NCBI GenBank assembly: GCA_002371465.1
Contig: DFIU01000002.1
Location: forward strand, 1 to 25,344
Length of the DNA: 25,344 bases
Reading direction: 5' to 3'
Origin: Lachnospiraceae bacterium UBA3689
Lineage (GTDB): Bacteria > Bacillota > Clostridia > Lachnospirales > Lachnospiraceae
A program made the translations under genes and the position numbers. Each line of letters starts with the position of its first letter. Position 1 is the first letter of the stretch. Positions 9,069 to 17,081 of the stretch are shown here, in pieces. The notes below the pieces were generated by a model. It was not told the DNA's origin, ran no database searches, and saw nothing but the letters and a program-made list of their open reading frames with translations.

Positions 9069-11087
9069 TCACTGTCTCTCCATTTCAAGAAGCGGTAAGT
9101 TGAGTTCTTCAGTGCCCGGAAGCACGAATCTTCCCCCTTCCAGCAAGGGGATCCTGCCTCCGTCTTTCTTTATGACCCGGATACTGCCGAGTTCGTCATA
9201 CGGAATGGTGATATCCGTGTGGCACCCATAGTAAGCTTTGGAAAGGTCCTGCCTGCGGATCAGCGTGTGTTCGTTGTCCCTGGCAATCATTTCCTTTCCG
9301 TCCGGATTGTAGACCGGATTGTCCTCTTCCCAGCTGTAGCAGGTATCGCCCATGGCAAAATGGGGACCGGTCTTCTCCGCGATCAAAATGGGCATCAGGT
9401 TCTCGATGCCGAAAGTCTTAGCCATCTGGTAGGCCTTTGTATTGGTTCCGATGGCAAATTCGCCGATGGTCAGCGTCGGATGGTGGAATAAAATGTTGTC
9501 TTCGATGTATTTTTTATTTTCTGCCTCTGTCGGAAAATTGCCGCAGGTGTAGTCCGTGATCATGCCGTCTTTGAGCCAGATCTTAAGGTTCCGGTATTCA
9601 AAACCCTCCAGGAATACGTGCCCGACATGCAAAAGCCCGCTGGTCCCTTTGAGCCTCGGCGAGGTGAAGACCTCCCCGACCGGGATGTTGACATCCGCGA
9701 CACAATTTTCAAAAATGGTCTCTTTGGCGGGATCCTGAAGCCTCTGTAAGGCGACAGTCAGATGGGTCTCATTTTTTCCCTGTCCCAGAACCTCAACCGA
9801 AGTTCCCTGATCCAGAGCGTCGATCAGATGCTGCTGAATCCGGCTGTAGTGGGCGGAATCCAGAGTGTTGACCTCGACCGTCGCGTCAAAGATCGCTTCA
9901 AAGTCCGGACCGATCGCCGGTACCGGAAAATCGATGATGGTAAAACTCCGGCTCTTCTCGGGGATATAGCGCTTGGTGATGGCAAGCAGGGCGTTCTTCA
10001 TATCGAGGTAGAGGCGGGTCTGATGCCCGGTCAGCTTCAAGGCGTGGGGATGCAGGTCCGGGACGAAGGGCGGGACGCCGAAGGTCTCCAGGACAGCCGG
10101 TCCCGCGTGACGCAGGGACTTGTCAGAGAGTCGTTCAAAGATCTCCTGGGTGCAGCGCTTCCGCTCCGATACAAAATCCTCGTCCAGGACCAACGCCAGG
10201 TCGTAGCGGTGATCGTAGTCGAACTGGGGATTGGGGACCGCTCCCGAGTAGCCGCTGTGGCGGTTGGCAGTCCAGGTGATGAGGTGGGAGGCGGCGCGGA
10301 CCAGGGTGGGCTTTAGCCCCATCTCTTCAAAATTCAAAAAAGCCGCCCTGATCATGCGCTCGAAACCCAATTCGTACACGATCTGAACGGTTTTTTGTTC
10401 TTCTAGATCTTTACGCGCATGAACAAAACCAAGACGATATCCCTCGGTAAAGGTCTCTGCCATGCGGTCAATCTTCTCCTGCGGAAGCGCATTGATATAG
10501 ACTGCCGTCTTGATGGTATCCTCAGAGACATACTCTCCGAAACGGTAGAGATAAGCCGGATTGGAAAAATCCGCGGTTCGGATGATATCCGCGGCAAAGG
10601 TCTGGTCCGAATCGACCTGGGCGCGGATGCGATTTTCCGCAAATAAGGAAAGATAGTCCCTCAGATACGCTCCGAAAATAGACCGGACGGTCTTTTCCTC
10701 CGGGACTTCTTCATTTTCAAATTCAAAATAGATCTCGAGGAATAACTCATAGAGGGCTGCCTGCACCTCTTTTTGATCCTCGAAGACCGCCGGAATCAGC
10801 GAGCGCAGTTCCGCATAGACCGAAGACAAAAGGGGTCCCATCTTGTCCCCCAAAATTCTTGCGGCATACTCCGGATTCGCGTAGGAAATCCCGTAATTTT
10901 CCGGCAGGATATCCTCGTAGAGAGTCCGGTTGGGCGCGTCCTTTTTAACAGAAAGAAGAAACTTCGCCACGGACCGGAAGTAGTCATCAAAAGGGGACGG
11001 AACGGTGTCTTCCGCCGGAATCGCCCGCAGCCGGTCCAGGTCGGATGCCAGGCGTTCATTTAAATCTGCCATTTCCCTTGTTGCCAT
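9069..11087 (-). CDS. M29-type aminopeptidase with long N-terminal extension
   Basis: The C-terminal half matches metal-dependent M29 aminopeptidases (the AmpS/AmpT family), which remove N-terminal residues from peptides in the cytosol using two divalent metals. Expected ligands are present in order: Glu in VGEVFTSPR, Glu in IGEFAIGTN, His576 in GPHFAMGDTCY and the H623-x-D625 pair in CHTDIT. The protein is 672 residues, whereas the classical family is about 400; roughly 250-290 extra N-terminal residues, acidic and mostly helical, have no motif I recognise. No signal peptide is visible. The ATG at 11087 has a GGAG four bases upstream and a better AAGGAG slightly too far; Met7 is an alternative start. 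It lies 14 bases before purE, so it probably belongs to the purine transcript. Confidence 0.88.
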   Translation of the reverse strand: MATREMADLNERLASDLDRLRAIPAEDTVPSPFDDYFRSVAKFLLSVKKDAPNRTLYEDILPENYGISYANPEYAARILGDKMGPLLSSVYAELRSLIPAVFEDQKEVQAALYELFLEIYFEFENEEVPEEKTVRSIFGAYLRDYLSLFAENRIRAQVDSDQTFAADIIRTADFSNPAYLYRFGEYVSEDTIKTAVYINALPQEKIDRMAETFTEGYRLGFVHARKDLEEQKTVQIVYELGFERMIRAAFLNFEEMGLKPTLVRAASHLITWTANRHSGYSGAVPNPQFDYDHRYDLALVLDEDFVSERKRCTQEIFERLSDKSLRHAGPAVLETFGVPPFVPDLHPHALKLTGHQTRLYLDMKNALLAITKRYIPEKSRSFTIIDFPVPAIGPDFEAIFDATVEVNTLDSAHYSRIQQHLIDALDQGTSVEVLGQGKNETHLTVALQRLQDPAKETIFENCVADVNIPVGEVFTSPRLKGTSGLLHVGHVFLEGFEYRNLKIWLKDGMITDYTCGNFPTEAENKKYIEDNILFHHPTLTIGEFAIGTNTKAYQMAKTFGIENLMPILIAEKTGPHFAMGDTCYSWEEDNPVYNPDGKEMIARDNEHTLIRRQDLSKAYYGCHTDITIPYDELGSIRVIKKDGGRIPLLEGGRFVLPGTEELNLPLLEMERQ

Positions 11088-11265
11088 ATCGCTCCATCAA
11101 CTCCTTCCCAAAATTCGTCTCCAGGCTGTACTTAATCGCCTTTAAAAAGTTACTACAGCTCTTCCCTTTTTTCTAACATGCGTGTTTTTTCACATGGATC
11201 AGCTTAAATCGGATCTCTGATGAACCCTTTCAAACATGCCAGGTTTCTTCTTAATTCAGGACAAG
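11088..11265 (-). other. Gap before the aminopeptidase-purine block
   Basis: These 178 bases carry no plausible gene. A candidate promoter TTGAAA ... GATTTA with 17 bases between would read towards the aminopeptidase gene but has a poor -10. An imperfect inverted repeat, CATGTG with CACGCATG around a run of six A, lies in the middle. I see no purine riboswitch core and no terminator, so read-through from the pyrimidine block is possible. Confidence 0.3.
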
Positions 11266-11583
11266 TCAGATCCCGCTCATGAATATGGTGATCCAGCCGA
11301 CCGCCGTCACCCCGCTTGCCAGCGTACCCAGGACGGACCAGACAGGGGAGATCTCCTTTTCTTCCGAAAAGGACTTCATGCCGCAGTAAAAACCGTAGAC
11401 GGAAAAAAGCAGAGCGGCAAGACCGATCACACCGGCAAGGTAGCCCGCCTTGCCTCCATTTGCAAAGGAAAAGATGACGTCCGCCAGGAACATAAGAAAA
11501 GAAAGTCCTGCCATATACATGGAGAACTTTCCGCCGCGGGACTCTTTCTTTTGACTAAAATGAAATCTGCGTTTATCTGTCAT
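11266..11583 (-). CDS. Small three-helix membrane protein (DUF6142-like)
   Basis: The 105-residue protein has a basic N-terminus (KRRFHFSQKKESRGGK) and three hydrophobic segments at about 23-42, 47-69 and 82-103, so it is an integral membrane protein with its start probably inside. It resembles small Lachnospiraceae proteins I recall under the name DUF6142; that label is from memory and no function is known. An AGGAGA lies 11 bases before the ATG and overlaps the end of the VanZ-like gene, so it is co-transcribed with that gene. It ends the run that begins with the pyr genes. Confidence 0.78.
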   Translation of the reverse strand: MTDKRRFHFSQKKESRGGKFSMYMAGLSFLMFLADVIFSFANGGKAGYLAGVIGLAALLFSVYGFYCGMKSFSEEKEISPVWSVLGTLASGVTAVGWITIFMSGI

Positions 11584-11592
11584 TTGATCCGT

Positions 11593-12108
11593 CTATCTCC
11601 TGATTCTTAAGTTATCAGCCAGCAGGAACAACAGATAGCCCAAAGCTGCGCCCGCCGTGTTCAAGATGACATCATCGATGTCACAGACGCCGGTCCGGGT
11701 CACCAGCTGAACCAGCTCCACCAAAACGGAGGTGAGGCAGCCCAAGAGGGTCACCTTCAAAAATCTGCGGTTCTTTCTGGCTATAACAGGAAGGAAAAAT
11801 CCAAAGGGCAGAAAACCCAGGATATTTCCTACCAAGTTCAAAAATACGGTGAGCGGACTGAGCTGACCGGCGTATCGGCAGAACCTTAAGATTTCCAGAA
11901 AGGGAATCAAGTTGGCATGATAGGTCCAGTGCTTGCCGGGCGCGTGGTCATACCAGTCCGCAAAGAACAGAAAATAGGTCAGTACAATGAGGTAGATAAC
12001 AAAGAGCAGAAGTCCGAATTTCCGGGCTCTTCGCTTTCGCAAGCTCTCTGGTTTATGATTCTGCCCCGTACTGTTCATAATATCTGTCAATCGCCTTCTT
12101 AATTTCAT
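11593..12108 (-). CDS. VanZ-like membrane protein
   Basis: VanZ-family proteins are small membrane proteins; the founding member gives low-level teicoplanin resistance, but most relatives have no known role. This 171-residue protein has hydrophobic segments at about 31-50, 86-110, 117-137 and 147-164. It carries the family's conserved NxxGNxxxFxPxGxxLP block (91-107), the SxxxExxQ pair (127-134) and RTGVCDIDDVILNTxG (138-153). The start is uncertain: the ATG at 12108 overlaps pyrE by 56 bases, the one at 12078 by 26, and neither has a good ribosome-binding site. The overlap itself suggests coupling to pyrE. Its presence in a pyrimidine operon does not imply drug resistance. Confidence 0.85.
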   Translation of the reverse strand: MKLRRRLTDIMNSTGQNHKPESLRKRRARKFGLLLFVIYLIVLTYFLFFADWYDHAPGKHWTYHANLIPFLEILRFCRYAGQLSPLTVFLNLVGNILGFLPFGFFLPVIARKNRRFLKVTLLGCLTSVLVELVQLVTRTGVCDIDDVILNTAGAALGYLLFLLADNLRIRR

Positions 12109-12730
12109 CGTCTATGACGACTGTGCCATTATAGCGCTTATTGTAGAGACATTCAACGACTTCCTTCATCGTCACGATGGCGGCCGTTTTCAGCCCGTAG
12201 GTCTCGCCGATCTCCTGCAAAGCGCCCTTTTTCCCCTGCCCTCTTTCGCAGCGGTCGACGGATACGACCAGACCGATCGGATTCACCTGACCCTGGGCTT
12301 TTAAGATCGGGATAGTCTCCTTGATCGAAGTTCCCGCCGTCGTCACATCCTCGATGATGACGACCTGATCCCCGTCCTTTAAGGGACTTCCCAAAAGGAT
12401 GCCCTTGTCGCCGTGGTCCTTGACCTCCTTGCGGTTGGAGCAGTAGCGGATATCCGCCCCATAGTCCTCACTGATGGCGATGGACGCCGCGGCGGAGAGC
12501 GGAATTCCCTTGTATGCAGGTCCGAAGAGAACGTCAAAATCAAGCCCGAACTTGTCCTTGATGGCTCTTGCGTAATAGCCGCCCAGCCTCCGCAGCTGGG
12601 ACCCGCTCTGGTAATTGCCTGTGTTGACAAAAAACGGAGTCTTTCTCCCGCTCTTGGTCACGAAATCCCCGAAGCGCAGCACGCCGCAGTCCACCATAAA
12701 ATGTATAAACTCTTCCTTATATGCTTCCAT
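12053..12730 (-). CDS. pyrE: Orotate phosphoribosyltransferase
   Basis: PyrE transfers phosphoribose from PRPP to orotate to give OMP, the fifth step of UMP synthesis. The 225-residue protein begins MEAYKEEFIHFMVDCGVL, as typical for the clostridial form, and has KSGRKTPFFVNTGNY near 31-45 and the PRPP-binding VVIIEDVTTAGTSIKE near 145-160. I start at the ATG at 12730 because AAGGAG lies six bases upstream; an ATG nine codons earlier (12757) with AGGAA is possible. A 190-base gap separates it from pyrD, so it may have its own promoter. Its 3' end overlaps the VanZ-like gene. Confidence 0.97.
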   Translation of the reverse strand: MEAYKEEFIHFMVDCGVLRFGDFVTKSGRKTPFFVNTGNYQSGSQLRRLGGYYARAIKDKFGLDFDVLFGPAYKGIPLSAAASIAISEDYGADIRYCSNRKEVKDHGDKGILLGSPLKDGDQVVIIEDVTTAGTSIKETIPILKAQGQVNPIGLVVSVDRCERGQGKKGALQEIGETYGLKTAAIVTMKEVVECLYNKRYNGTVVIDDEIKKAIDRYYEQYGAES

Positions 12731-12872
12731 TTGAGACTCCTTTTTTGCTGTAGCCATCTGTTTCCTGTCTGTTAAGCCCTAAGACTCAAGCATACCTGTT
12801 CTTAACGATCGATTTCCAATCGTAAATTGATGTCACTCATCACTTCTAGAGCAAAAGCAGCTGTCTAACATC

Positions 12873-12891
12873 ACTCTTACCGAAAAAGAGT
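12873..12891 (-). repeat. Short inverted repeat between pyrD and pyrE
   Basis: ACTCTT (12873-12878) and AAGAGT (12886-12891) form a six-pair stem with a seven-base loop, and flanking TCAC/GTGA bases could extend it imperfectly. No T run follows on either strand, so it is at best a weak terminator or a processing site. Another distant repeat, GTTAAG (12771-12776) with CTTAAC (12801-12806), lies nearer pyrE. Function unknown. Confidence 0.35.
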
Positions 12892-12918
12892 TGTGATCTA
12901 TCAAGCTACTCTGGAGTG

Positions 12919-13833
12919 TCAGTGAACTGCCCCGACCAGATCATTTACGTCATCGATCCCGTGCCTCACCAGATAGTCCCGGATGCCGTCAATCACATCC
13001 AAAGTCACCTGGGGATCCCAGAAGTTGGCGCTGCCGATCGAAACCGCCCGCGCCCCCGCCAGCATAAATTCGATTGCGTCCTCAGCTGACGCGATGCCCC
13101 CCATGCCGACGACCGGAATCTGAACGGCGTGCGCCGCCTCATAAACCAGGCGGACGGCAATGGGCCTGATGGCAGGTCCTGACAGACCGCCGGTCCGGTT
13201 GGACAGACGGAAGGTCTGCCGCTCAATATCGATTGCCATGCCGGTCAGTGTGTTGATGAGGGAAATGGCGTCCGCGCCGCCCGCCTCCGCTGCCCTGGCG
13301 ATCTCCTTGATGTCGGTCACGTTTGGGGTCAGTTTCATCATGACCGGCTGCCCGGCGTGAGCCTTACACTCCTTTGTAATCTCCTCGACCAGCTTGGGAT
13401 CGGTCCCCAGGGACAGCCCCCCCGCCTTGACATTGGGGCAGGAAATATTGATCTCCAGAAGATCAATCCCCTCCTCTTCCGCCAGCCGGTCCACGACCCG
13501 CAGATATTCTTCATTGGTGTGACCGCAGACGTTGACGATCACGCCGCAGCCCGCTTCCCGCAAAAAGGGCAGGTCCCGCTGGCAGAAAACTTCCACACCC
13601 GTCCCCTGCAACCCGATGCAGTTGAGCATGCCGGACGGGGTCTCCCAGATGCGGGGGGCGGGATTGCCCTCCCAGGCTACGTCGGCGATCCCCTTGGTCG
13701 TCACGGCTCCCAGTTTGGACAGATCGATCAGTTCCCCGTATTCCTGCCCCATACCGTAAGTTCCGGAACAGGTAAAGACCGGATTTTGAAAGTCCACGCC
13801 CGCGATCCTAACCTTCAGATTCACATCCTTCAT
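12919..13833 (-). CDS. pyrD: Dihydroorotate dehydrogenase B, catalytic subunit (class 1B)
   Basis: PyrDB oxidises dihydroorotate to orotate with FMN and passes electrons to NAD+ through PyrK. The 304-residue TIM-barrel protein has the class 1 active-site loop ending in the catalytic base Cys132 (EINISCPN, 127-134); cysteine rather than serine is the mark of class 1 enzymes. Other family blocks are NPVFTCSGTYG (17-27), the MKLTPN stretch and the phosphate-binding GGIxxAEDAIEFMLAGA near 245-262. It overlaps pyrK by 4 bases, and the tight pairing with PyrK supports the NAD-linked heterotetramer over the fumarate-linked class 1A form. The cytosolic location fits an anaerobe. Confidence 0.98.
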   Translation of the reverse strand: MKDVNLKVRIAGVDFQNPVFTCSGTYGMGQEYGELIDLSKLGAVTTKGIADVAWEGNPAPRIWETPSGMLNCIGLQGTGVEVFCQRDLPFLREAGCGVIVNVCGHTNEEYLRVVDRLAEEEGIDLLEINISCPNVKAGGLSLGTDPKLVEEITKECKAHAGQPVMMKLTPNVTDIKEIARAAEAGGADAISLINTLTGMAIDIERQTFRLSNRTGGLSGPAIRPIAVRLVYEAAHAVQIPVVGMGGIASAEDAIEFMLAGARAVSIGSANFWDPQVTLDVIDGIRDYLVRHGIDDVNDLVGAVH

Positions 13834-14633
13834 GAAAGATCCACCTCCTCGGCATCAAAGACCGGTCCGTCCTTACAGATCCGGGTATTTTTCACCTTGG
13901 AATGGTCATCGACCTCCTGGGTCTTGCAGACACAGCCCAGGCAGACACCGATCCCGCACGCCATCCGCTCCTCCATGGATATATAGCAGGGGATGCCCTT
14001 CTCCTTTGCGTATTCCTTAATTCCCCGCAGCATGGGCATGGGGCCGCAGGCAAAGACCAGATCCGCCTCTATCTTTTGCTCCCGGATCGCATCCAGCACC
14101 GTCCCCTTGGTTCCCAAAGAGCCGTCGTCCGTCGACACGAAGGTCGGAGCCAGGTCCTCCAGTTCATCAAGGAGATAGGTCTCGAAAGACCGGTAGCCGA
14201 CGGCAAAGGTCATCCGGGTTCTGTACTCCGGGTTCAGCTCACCCACAAGTTCCAGTTCCCGGGCGCAGCTGACCATGGGGGGAATACCGATGCCGCCTCC
14301 GACCAGCAGGACCTTTTTGCCCAGGGCTTTCCGGGTCGGAAACCCATTGCCCAGGGGTCCGAAAACCGCCAGCTTCTCTCCCTCTGCCATTTGGGAAAAT
14401 TCCGTCGTTCCCGCCCCGGCAGTCCGATAGACCAGGCGGATGGTCCCATTTTCCGCATCCGTTTCGCAGACAGAAATCGGCCGGGGCAGAAGTCTGCTCC
14501 GGTCCTTGGAAAACAGAGAGACAAACTGCCCCGCCCTTACCTGGTCGGCAAAGGAGACTTTCAGCTCCATGCTGAAAATTCCGGGCGCCAGTTCCCTCTG
14601 TGTCAGGATTTCTCCCAGTTCTTTTCTCTTCAT
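13830..14633 (-). CDS. pyrK: Dihydroorotate dehydrogenase B, electron-transfer subunit
   Basis: PyrK carries FAD and a 2Fe-2S cluster and moves electrons from PyrDB to NAD+. The 267-residue protein has an FAD-binding RPISV at 51-55, an NAD-binding GGGIGIPP at 112-119, and the cluster cysteines Cys226, Cys231, Cys234 (in ACGIGVCLGC) and Cys253. An additional Cys236 sits beside the third ligand. It starts three bases after the pyrF stop and overlaps pyrD by 4 bases, so the three are tightly coupled. The likely ribosome-binding site, GGGAGG, is about 14 bases upstream, inside pyrF, so coupling probably helps its translation. Confidence 0.97.
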   Translation of the reverse strand: MKRKELGEILTQRELAPGIFSMELKVSFADQVRAGQFVSLFSKDRSRLLPRPISVCETDAENGTIRLVYRTAGAGTTEFSQMAEGEKLAVFGPLGNGFPTRKALGKKVLLVGGGIGIPPMVSCARELELVGELNPEYRTRMTFAVGYRSFETYLLDELEDLAPTFVSTDDGSLGTKGTVLDAIREQKIEADLVFACGPMPMLRGIKEYAKEKGIPCYISMEERMACGIGVCLGCVCKTQEVDDHSKVKNTRICKDGPVFDAEEVDLS

Positions 14634-14636
14634 CGA

Positions 14637-15560
14637 TCAGTCCAGCGCCTCCCGGATGTCCTGCTTCATGTCAAGTACCGCCGCTCTTGCCGCGTCTCCA
14701 TAGCCCTCTGCGCCGAAGTCCAGATAGGGGTCCTTCTGCCATGCCGCGATGATACCTCTCGACGAATTGATAATAGCGCCCAGTCCGTCATCGTTGAAGA
14801 AATGAACCAGATCTTTTCCCCTGCCGCCCTGGGCTCCGTAGCCCGGCACCAGGATAAAGGTCTTGGGCATCAGGCGGCGAAGCGCCTTGCCCATCTCCGG
14901 ATAGGTCGCGCCGGCCACGGCACCGACCTCTGAATAGCCGGAATCGCCGTAGCAGACAGCTCCCCACTGGCTGACCCGGCGGCCCACCTCTTCATAGAGG
15001 GGCTTGCCGTCGACCAGGCGGTCCTGAAACTCTCCGCTGGAAGGATTAGAAGTCTTGACCAGGATAAAAATGCCCTTGTTGTGGTCCCGACAGACGTCGA
15101 TGAAGGGATTGATGCCGTCAGACCCCAGATAGGGGTTGACCGTGGCAAAGTCCTCGTCAAAGGGAGCGATGGTCTTACTCCCGATCCGGACTGTCCCCAG
15201 ATGGGCAGCCGCATAGGCGCCGGAAGTCGATCCGATATCGCCGCGCTTGACGTCGCCAATGACGATGAGTCCCTTTTTGTGGCAGTAATCGACTGTCTTC
15301 TTAAAAGCCTTTACGCCCGGAACGCCGAACTGCTCGTACATGGCGATCTGGGGTTTGACTGCCGGAACGAGGTCGGCTACCGCGTCTACGATGCCCTTGT
15401 TAAAGGTAAGGATCGCCTGAGCGGCAGCTTCTAAAGTCTCACCCTGCTCACCGATCGCCTTCTTTAAAATCTGCTGCGGGATAAACTTGAGCTGCGGATC
15501 AAGTCCTACGACAATCGGCGCTTCCGTCTTCTGAATCTTTGCTACCAGCTGATCAATCAT
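14637..15560 (-). CDS. pyrF: Orotidine 5'-phosphate decarboxylase (type 2)
   Basis: PyrF decarboxylates OMP to UMP, the last step of the pathway. At 307 residues it belongs to the longer type 2 family found in many Clostridia and Mycobacteria, not the ~235-residue type 1. The active site is visible as IGDVKRGDIGST, with Asp103, Lys105 and Asp108. I start at the ATG at 15560, which has GGAGG six bases upstream inside the end of pyrC; an upstream in-frame codon at 15587 would put that site inside the gene. The gene overlaps pyrC by 8 bases and ends three bases before pyrK. Confidence 0.97.
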   Translation of the reverse strand: MIDQLVAKIQKTEAPIVVGLDPQLKFIPQQILKKAIGEQGETLEAAAQAILTFNKGIVDAVADLVPAVKPQIAMYEQFGVPGVKAFKKTVDYCHKKGLIVIGDVKRGDIGSTSGAYAAAHLGTVRIGSKTIAPFDEDFATVNPYLGSDGINPFIDVCRDHNKGIFILVKTSNPSSGEFQDRLVDGKPLYEEVGRRVSQWGAVCYGDSGYSEVGAVAGATYPEMGKALRRLMPKTFILVPGYGAQGGRGKDLVHFFNDDGLGAIINSSRGIIAAWQKDPYLDFGAEGYGDAARAAVLDMKQDIREALD

Positions 15561-16839
15561 TTCCGCCCTCCCAGACAAGGTCTCCATCTGTCAGTGTGTA
15601 TTTAACCGCCCCATAGACTTCACGGCCCGCAAAGGGCGTATTTTTCCCCTTGGACAGGAAAGTCTCAGGATCGATACGGTAAGGATGCTCAAAATCAAAG
15701 ACGGCAATATCCGCCGGTGCCCCGACCGTCAGCGTCCCGGCGTCAATGCCGAGAATCCTCGCCGGATTCAGGCACATCTTCTCCGCCATCTGCATCAGGG
15801 TGAGGGTTCCGCCCTTCACGAGTTCGGTATAGGCCAGAGCCGCGCTGGTCTCAAGTCCAACAATTCCAAAGGGAGCTTTCCGAAAGCCTCCGGACTTTTC
15901 ATCGGCGCTGTGGGGGGCGTGGTCGGTACTGATGCAGTCGATCGTCCCATCCTGCAAACCTTTTTTCAAAGCCTCTGCATCCGCTTTGGACCGAAGAGGC
16001 GGATTCATCTTGTAATTGGCGTCGTCTCCCGGTATGTCGTCCGAAGTCAGGATAAAATGGTGGGGGCAGACCTCCGCGGTCACATGCGCCCCGGTCTCCT
16101 TCGCCATGGCGATCAGGCGGACCGAACCAGCGGTCGAACAGTGGCAGAAATGAAGCTTCGCCCCGGTCTCCTTTGCCAGGACGACATCCCTTGCGACGAT
16201 GACGTCCTCGACGGAGTTGGAAATACCGGGCAGCCCCAGCCGACGGGCATTTTCATCCTCGTTCATGACACCGCCTTCGGCCATGGTACTGTCCTCGGCG
16301 TGTTCACAAACTAAGGTACCATGAGCTGCCGCTTCCTTGAGCGCCTTTCTCATGAGTCCCCCGTTCATCACGGATTTTCCGTCCTCGGAAAATGCCTTGA
16401 CCCCATAGGCGCAGAGGGCGTCAAAGTCCACCAAGTCCTCTCCCTTCATCTCCTTCGTCAAAGCGGCGGTCTGATAGATATGGACCGGAGATTGGGACTG
16501 CGCCTTGTTGACGATGTAGGAGACCCGGTCGACCGAATCCATAGGCGGTTTGGTGTTGGGCATAGCAAGCAGGCTGGTGACGCCGCCGTGGGCAGCTGCC
16601 GCCCCGGCTGTTCCGGCATCCTCCTTGTGGGTCTGCCCCGGGTCCCGCAAGTGGACGTGGAGATCTACAAGCCCCGGCAGAACGGTCAGACCGGCCGCGT
16701 CAAGGACCCGGTCGGCAATTATGTCAAGATCAGGTGAGACCTTGCAAATGACGCCATTTTCCAGGTAAAGATCCGCGATTCCCTCAAATTTTGAAGCAGG
16801 ATCGACGACATATCCGTTTTTAATCAAAATGGTCTTCAT
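15553..16839 (-). CDS. pyrC: Dihydroorotase (class I)
   Basis: PyrC cyclises carbamoyl aspartate to dihydroorotate, the third step of UMP synthesis. The 428-residue protein is the class I amidohydrolase type. Metal ligands and catalytic residues appear in order: His61 and His63 (in DLHVHLRDPG), Asp153 (in FSEDGK), His180, His233 and Asp306 (in STDHAPH). Asp153 is the bridging position known in this class. AGGTGG lies five bases before the ATG. It is the first gene of the pyrimidine block; carAB and pyrB, needed upstream in the pathway, are not in the window. A promoter lies close to the start codon. Confidence 0.98.
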   Translation of the reverse strand: MKTILIKNGYVVDPASKFEGIADLYLENGVICKVSPDLDIIADRVLDAAGLTVLPGLVDLHVHLRDPGQTHKEDAGTAGAAAAHGGVTSLLAMPNTKPPMDSVDRVSYIVNKAQSQSPVHIYQTAALTKEMKGEDLVDFDALCAYGVKAFSEDGKSVMNGGLMRKALKEAAAHGTLVCEHAEDSTMAEGGVMNEDENARRLGLPGISNSVEDVIVARDVVLAKETGAKLHFCHCSTAGSVRLIAMAKETGAHVTAEVCPHHFILTSDDIPGDDANYKMNPPLRSKADAEALKKGLQDGTIDCISTDHAPHSADEKSGGFRKAPFGIVGLETSAALAYTELVKGGTLTLMQMAEKMCLNPARILGIDAGTLTVGAPADIAVFDFEHPYRIDPETFLSKGKNTPFAGREVYGAVKYTLTDGDLVWEGGND

Positions 16840-16859
16840 CTTGCCACCTCACTTTTTCA

Positions 16860-16888
16860 ATCATACACGATTCATTCTTTTTAATAAA
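16860..16888 (-). promoter_or_regulatory. Candidate promoter of the pyr operon
   Basis: On the minus strand TTTATT (16883-16888) and TATGAT (16860-16865) lie 17 bases apart. The -10 is good; the -35 is weak. Transcription would begin near 16853, giving a leader of only about 14 bases. That leaves no room for a PyrR-type attenuator, so any pyrimidine control must act at initiation or from a more distant promoter. Confidence 0.5.
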
Positions 16889-16910
16889 GCACTTTTGAGG
16901 TCGTTTTTTA

Positions 16911-16939
16911 TTGACGAAACAGACATTTCAGTCTATAAT
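16911..16939 (+). promoter_or_regulatory. Cold-shock gene promoter
   Basis: TTGACG (16911-16916) and a perfect TATAAT (16934-16939) are 17 bases apart on the plus strand, a strong sigma-A-type promoter. The predicted start near 16946 gives a 5' leader of about 136 bases. It lies back to back with the pyr promoter. Confidence 0.85.
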
Positions 16940-16960
16940 TTTTTGCATCGGGTAAGTAAC

Positions 16961-16995
16961 GCATATGGATTCACTGGTTATTAGAGATTATATGC
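16961..16995 (+). promoter_or_regulatory. Stem in the long 5' leader of the cold-shock gene
   Basis: GCATATGG (16961-16968) can pair with TTATATGC (16988-16995), using two G-U pairs at the inner end, around a 19-base loop. It starts about 15 bases into the predicted transcript. Long structured leaders on cold-shock genes are known to change fold with temperature (E. coli cspA). I see no match to the E. coli cold box, and thermosensing here is inferred. Confidence 0.4.
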
Positions 16996-17081
16996 AGGAT
17001 GGCCTATGATCTGTAATAGCCGGTGATTTTTTTCTATCCGGTGCTGCTAATTTTATTTAACATTTTTATGGAGGTAACACA

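Noticed and set aside
11088..11265. Purine riboswitch before the purine block.
   Set aside because: No conserved riboswitch core, no paired loops and no terminator or anti-terminator could be recognised.
11593..12108. Glycopeptide-resistance gene.
   Set aside because: VanZ-like proteins are widespread without van clusters; there is no vanH, vanA or vanX here and the gene sits in a pyrimidine operon.
13902..14933. 343-codon open frame on the plus strand opposite pyrK and pyrF.
   Set aside because: It runs antisense to two well-recognised genes, has no ribosome-binding site or family resemblance, and reflects the codon bias of the GC-rich opposite strand.
15561..15587. Nine-residue longer PyrF.
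   Set aside because: It would place the GGAGG ribosome-binding site inside the gene; the ATG at 15560 is better spaced and fits the family.
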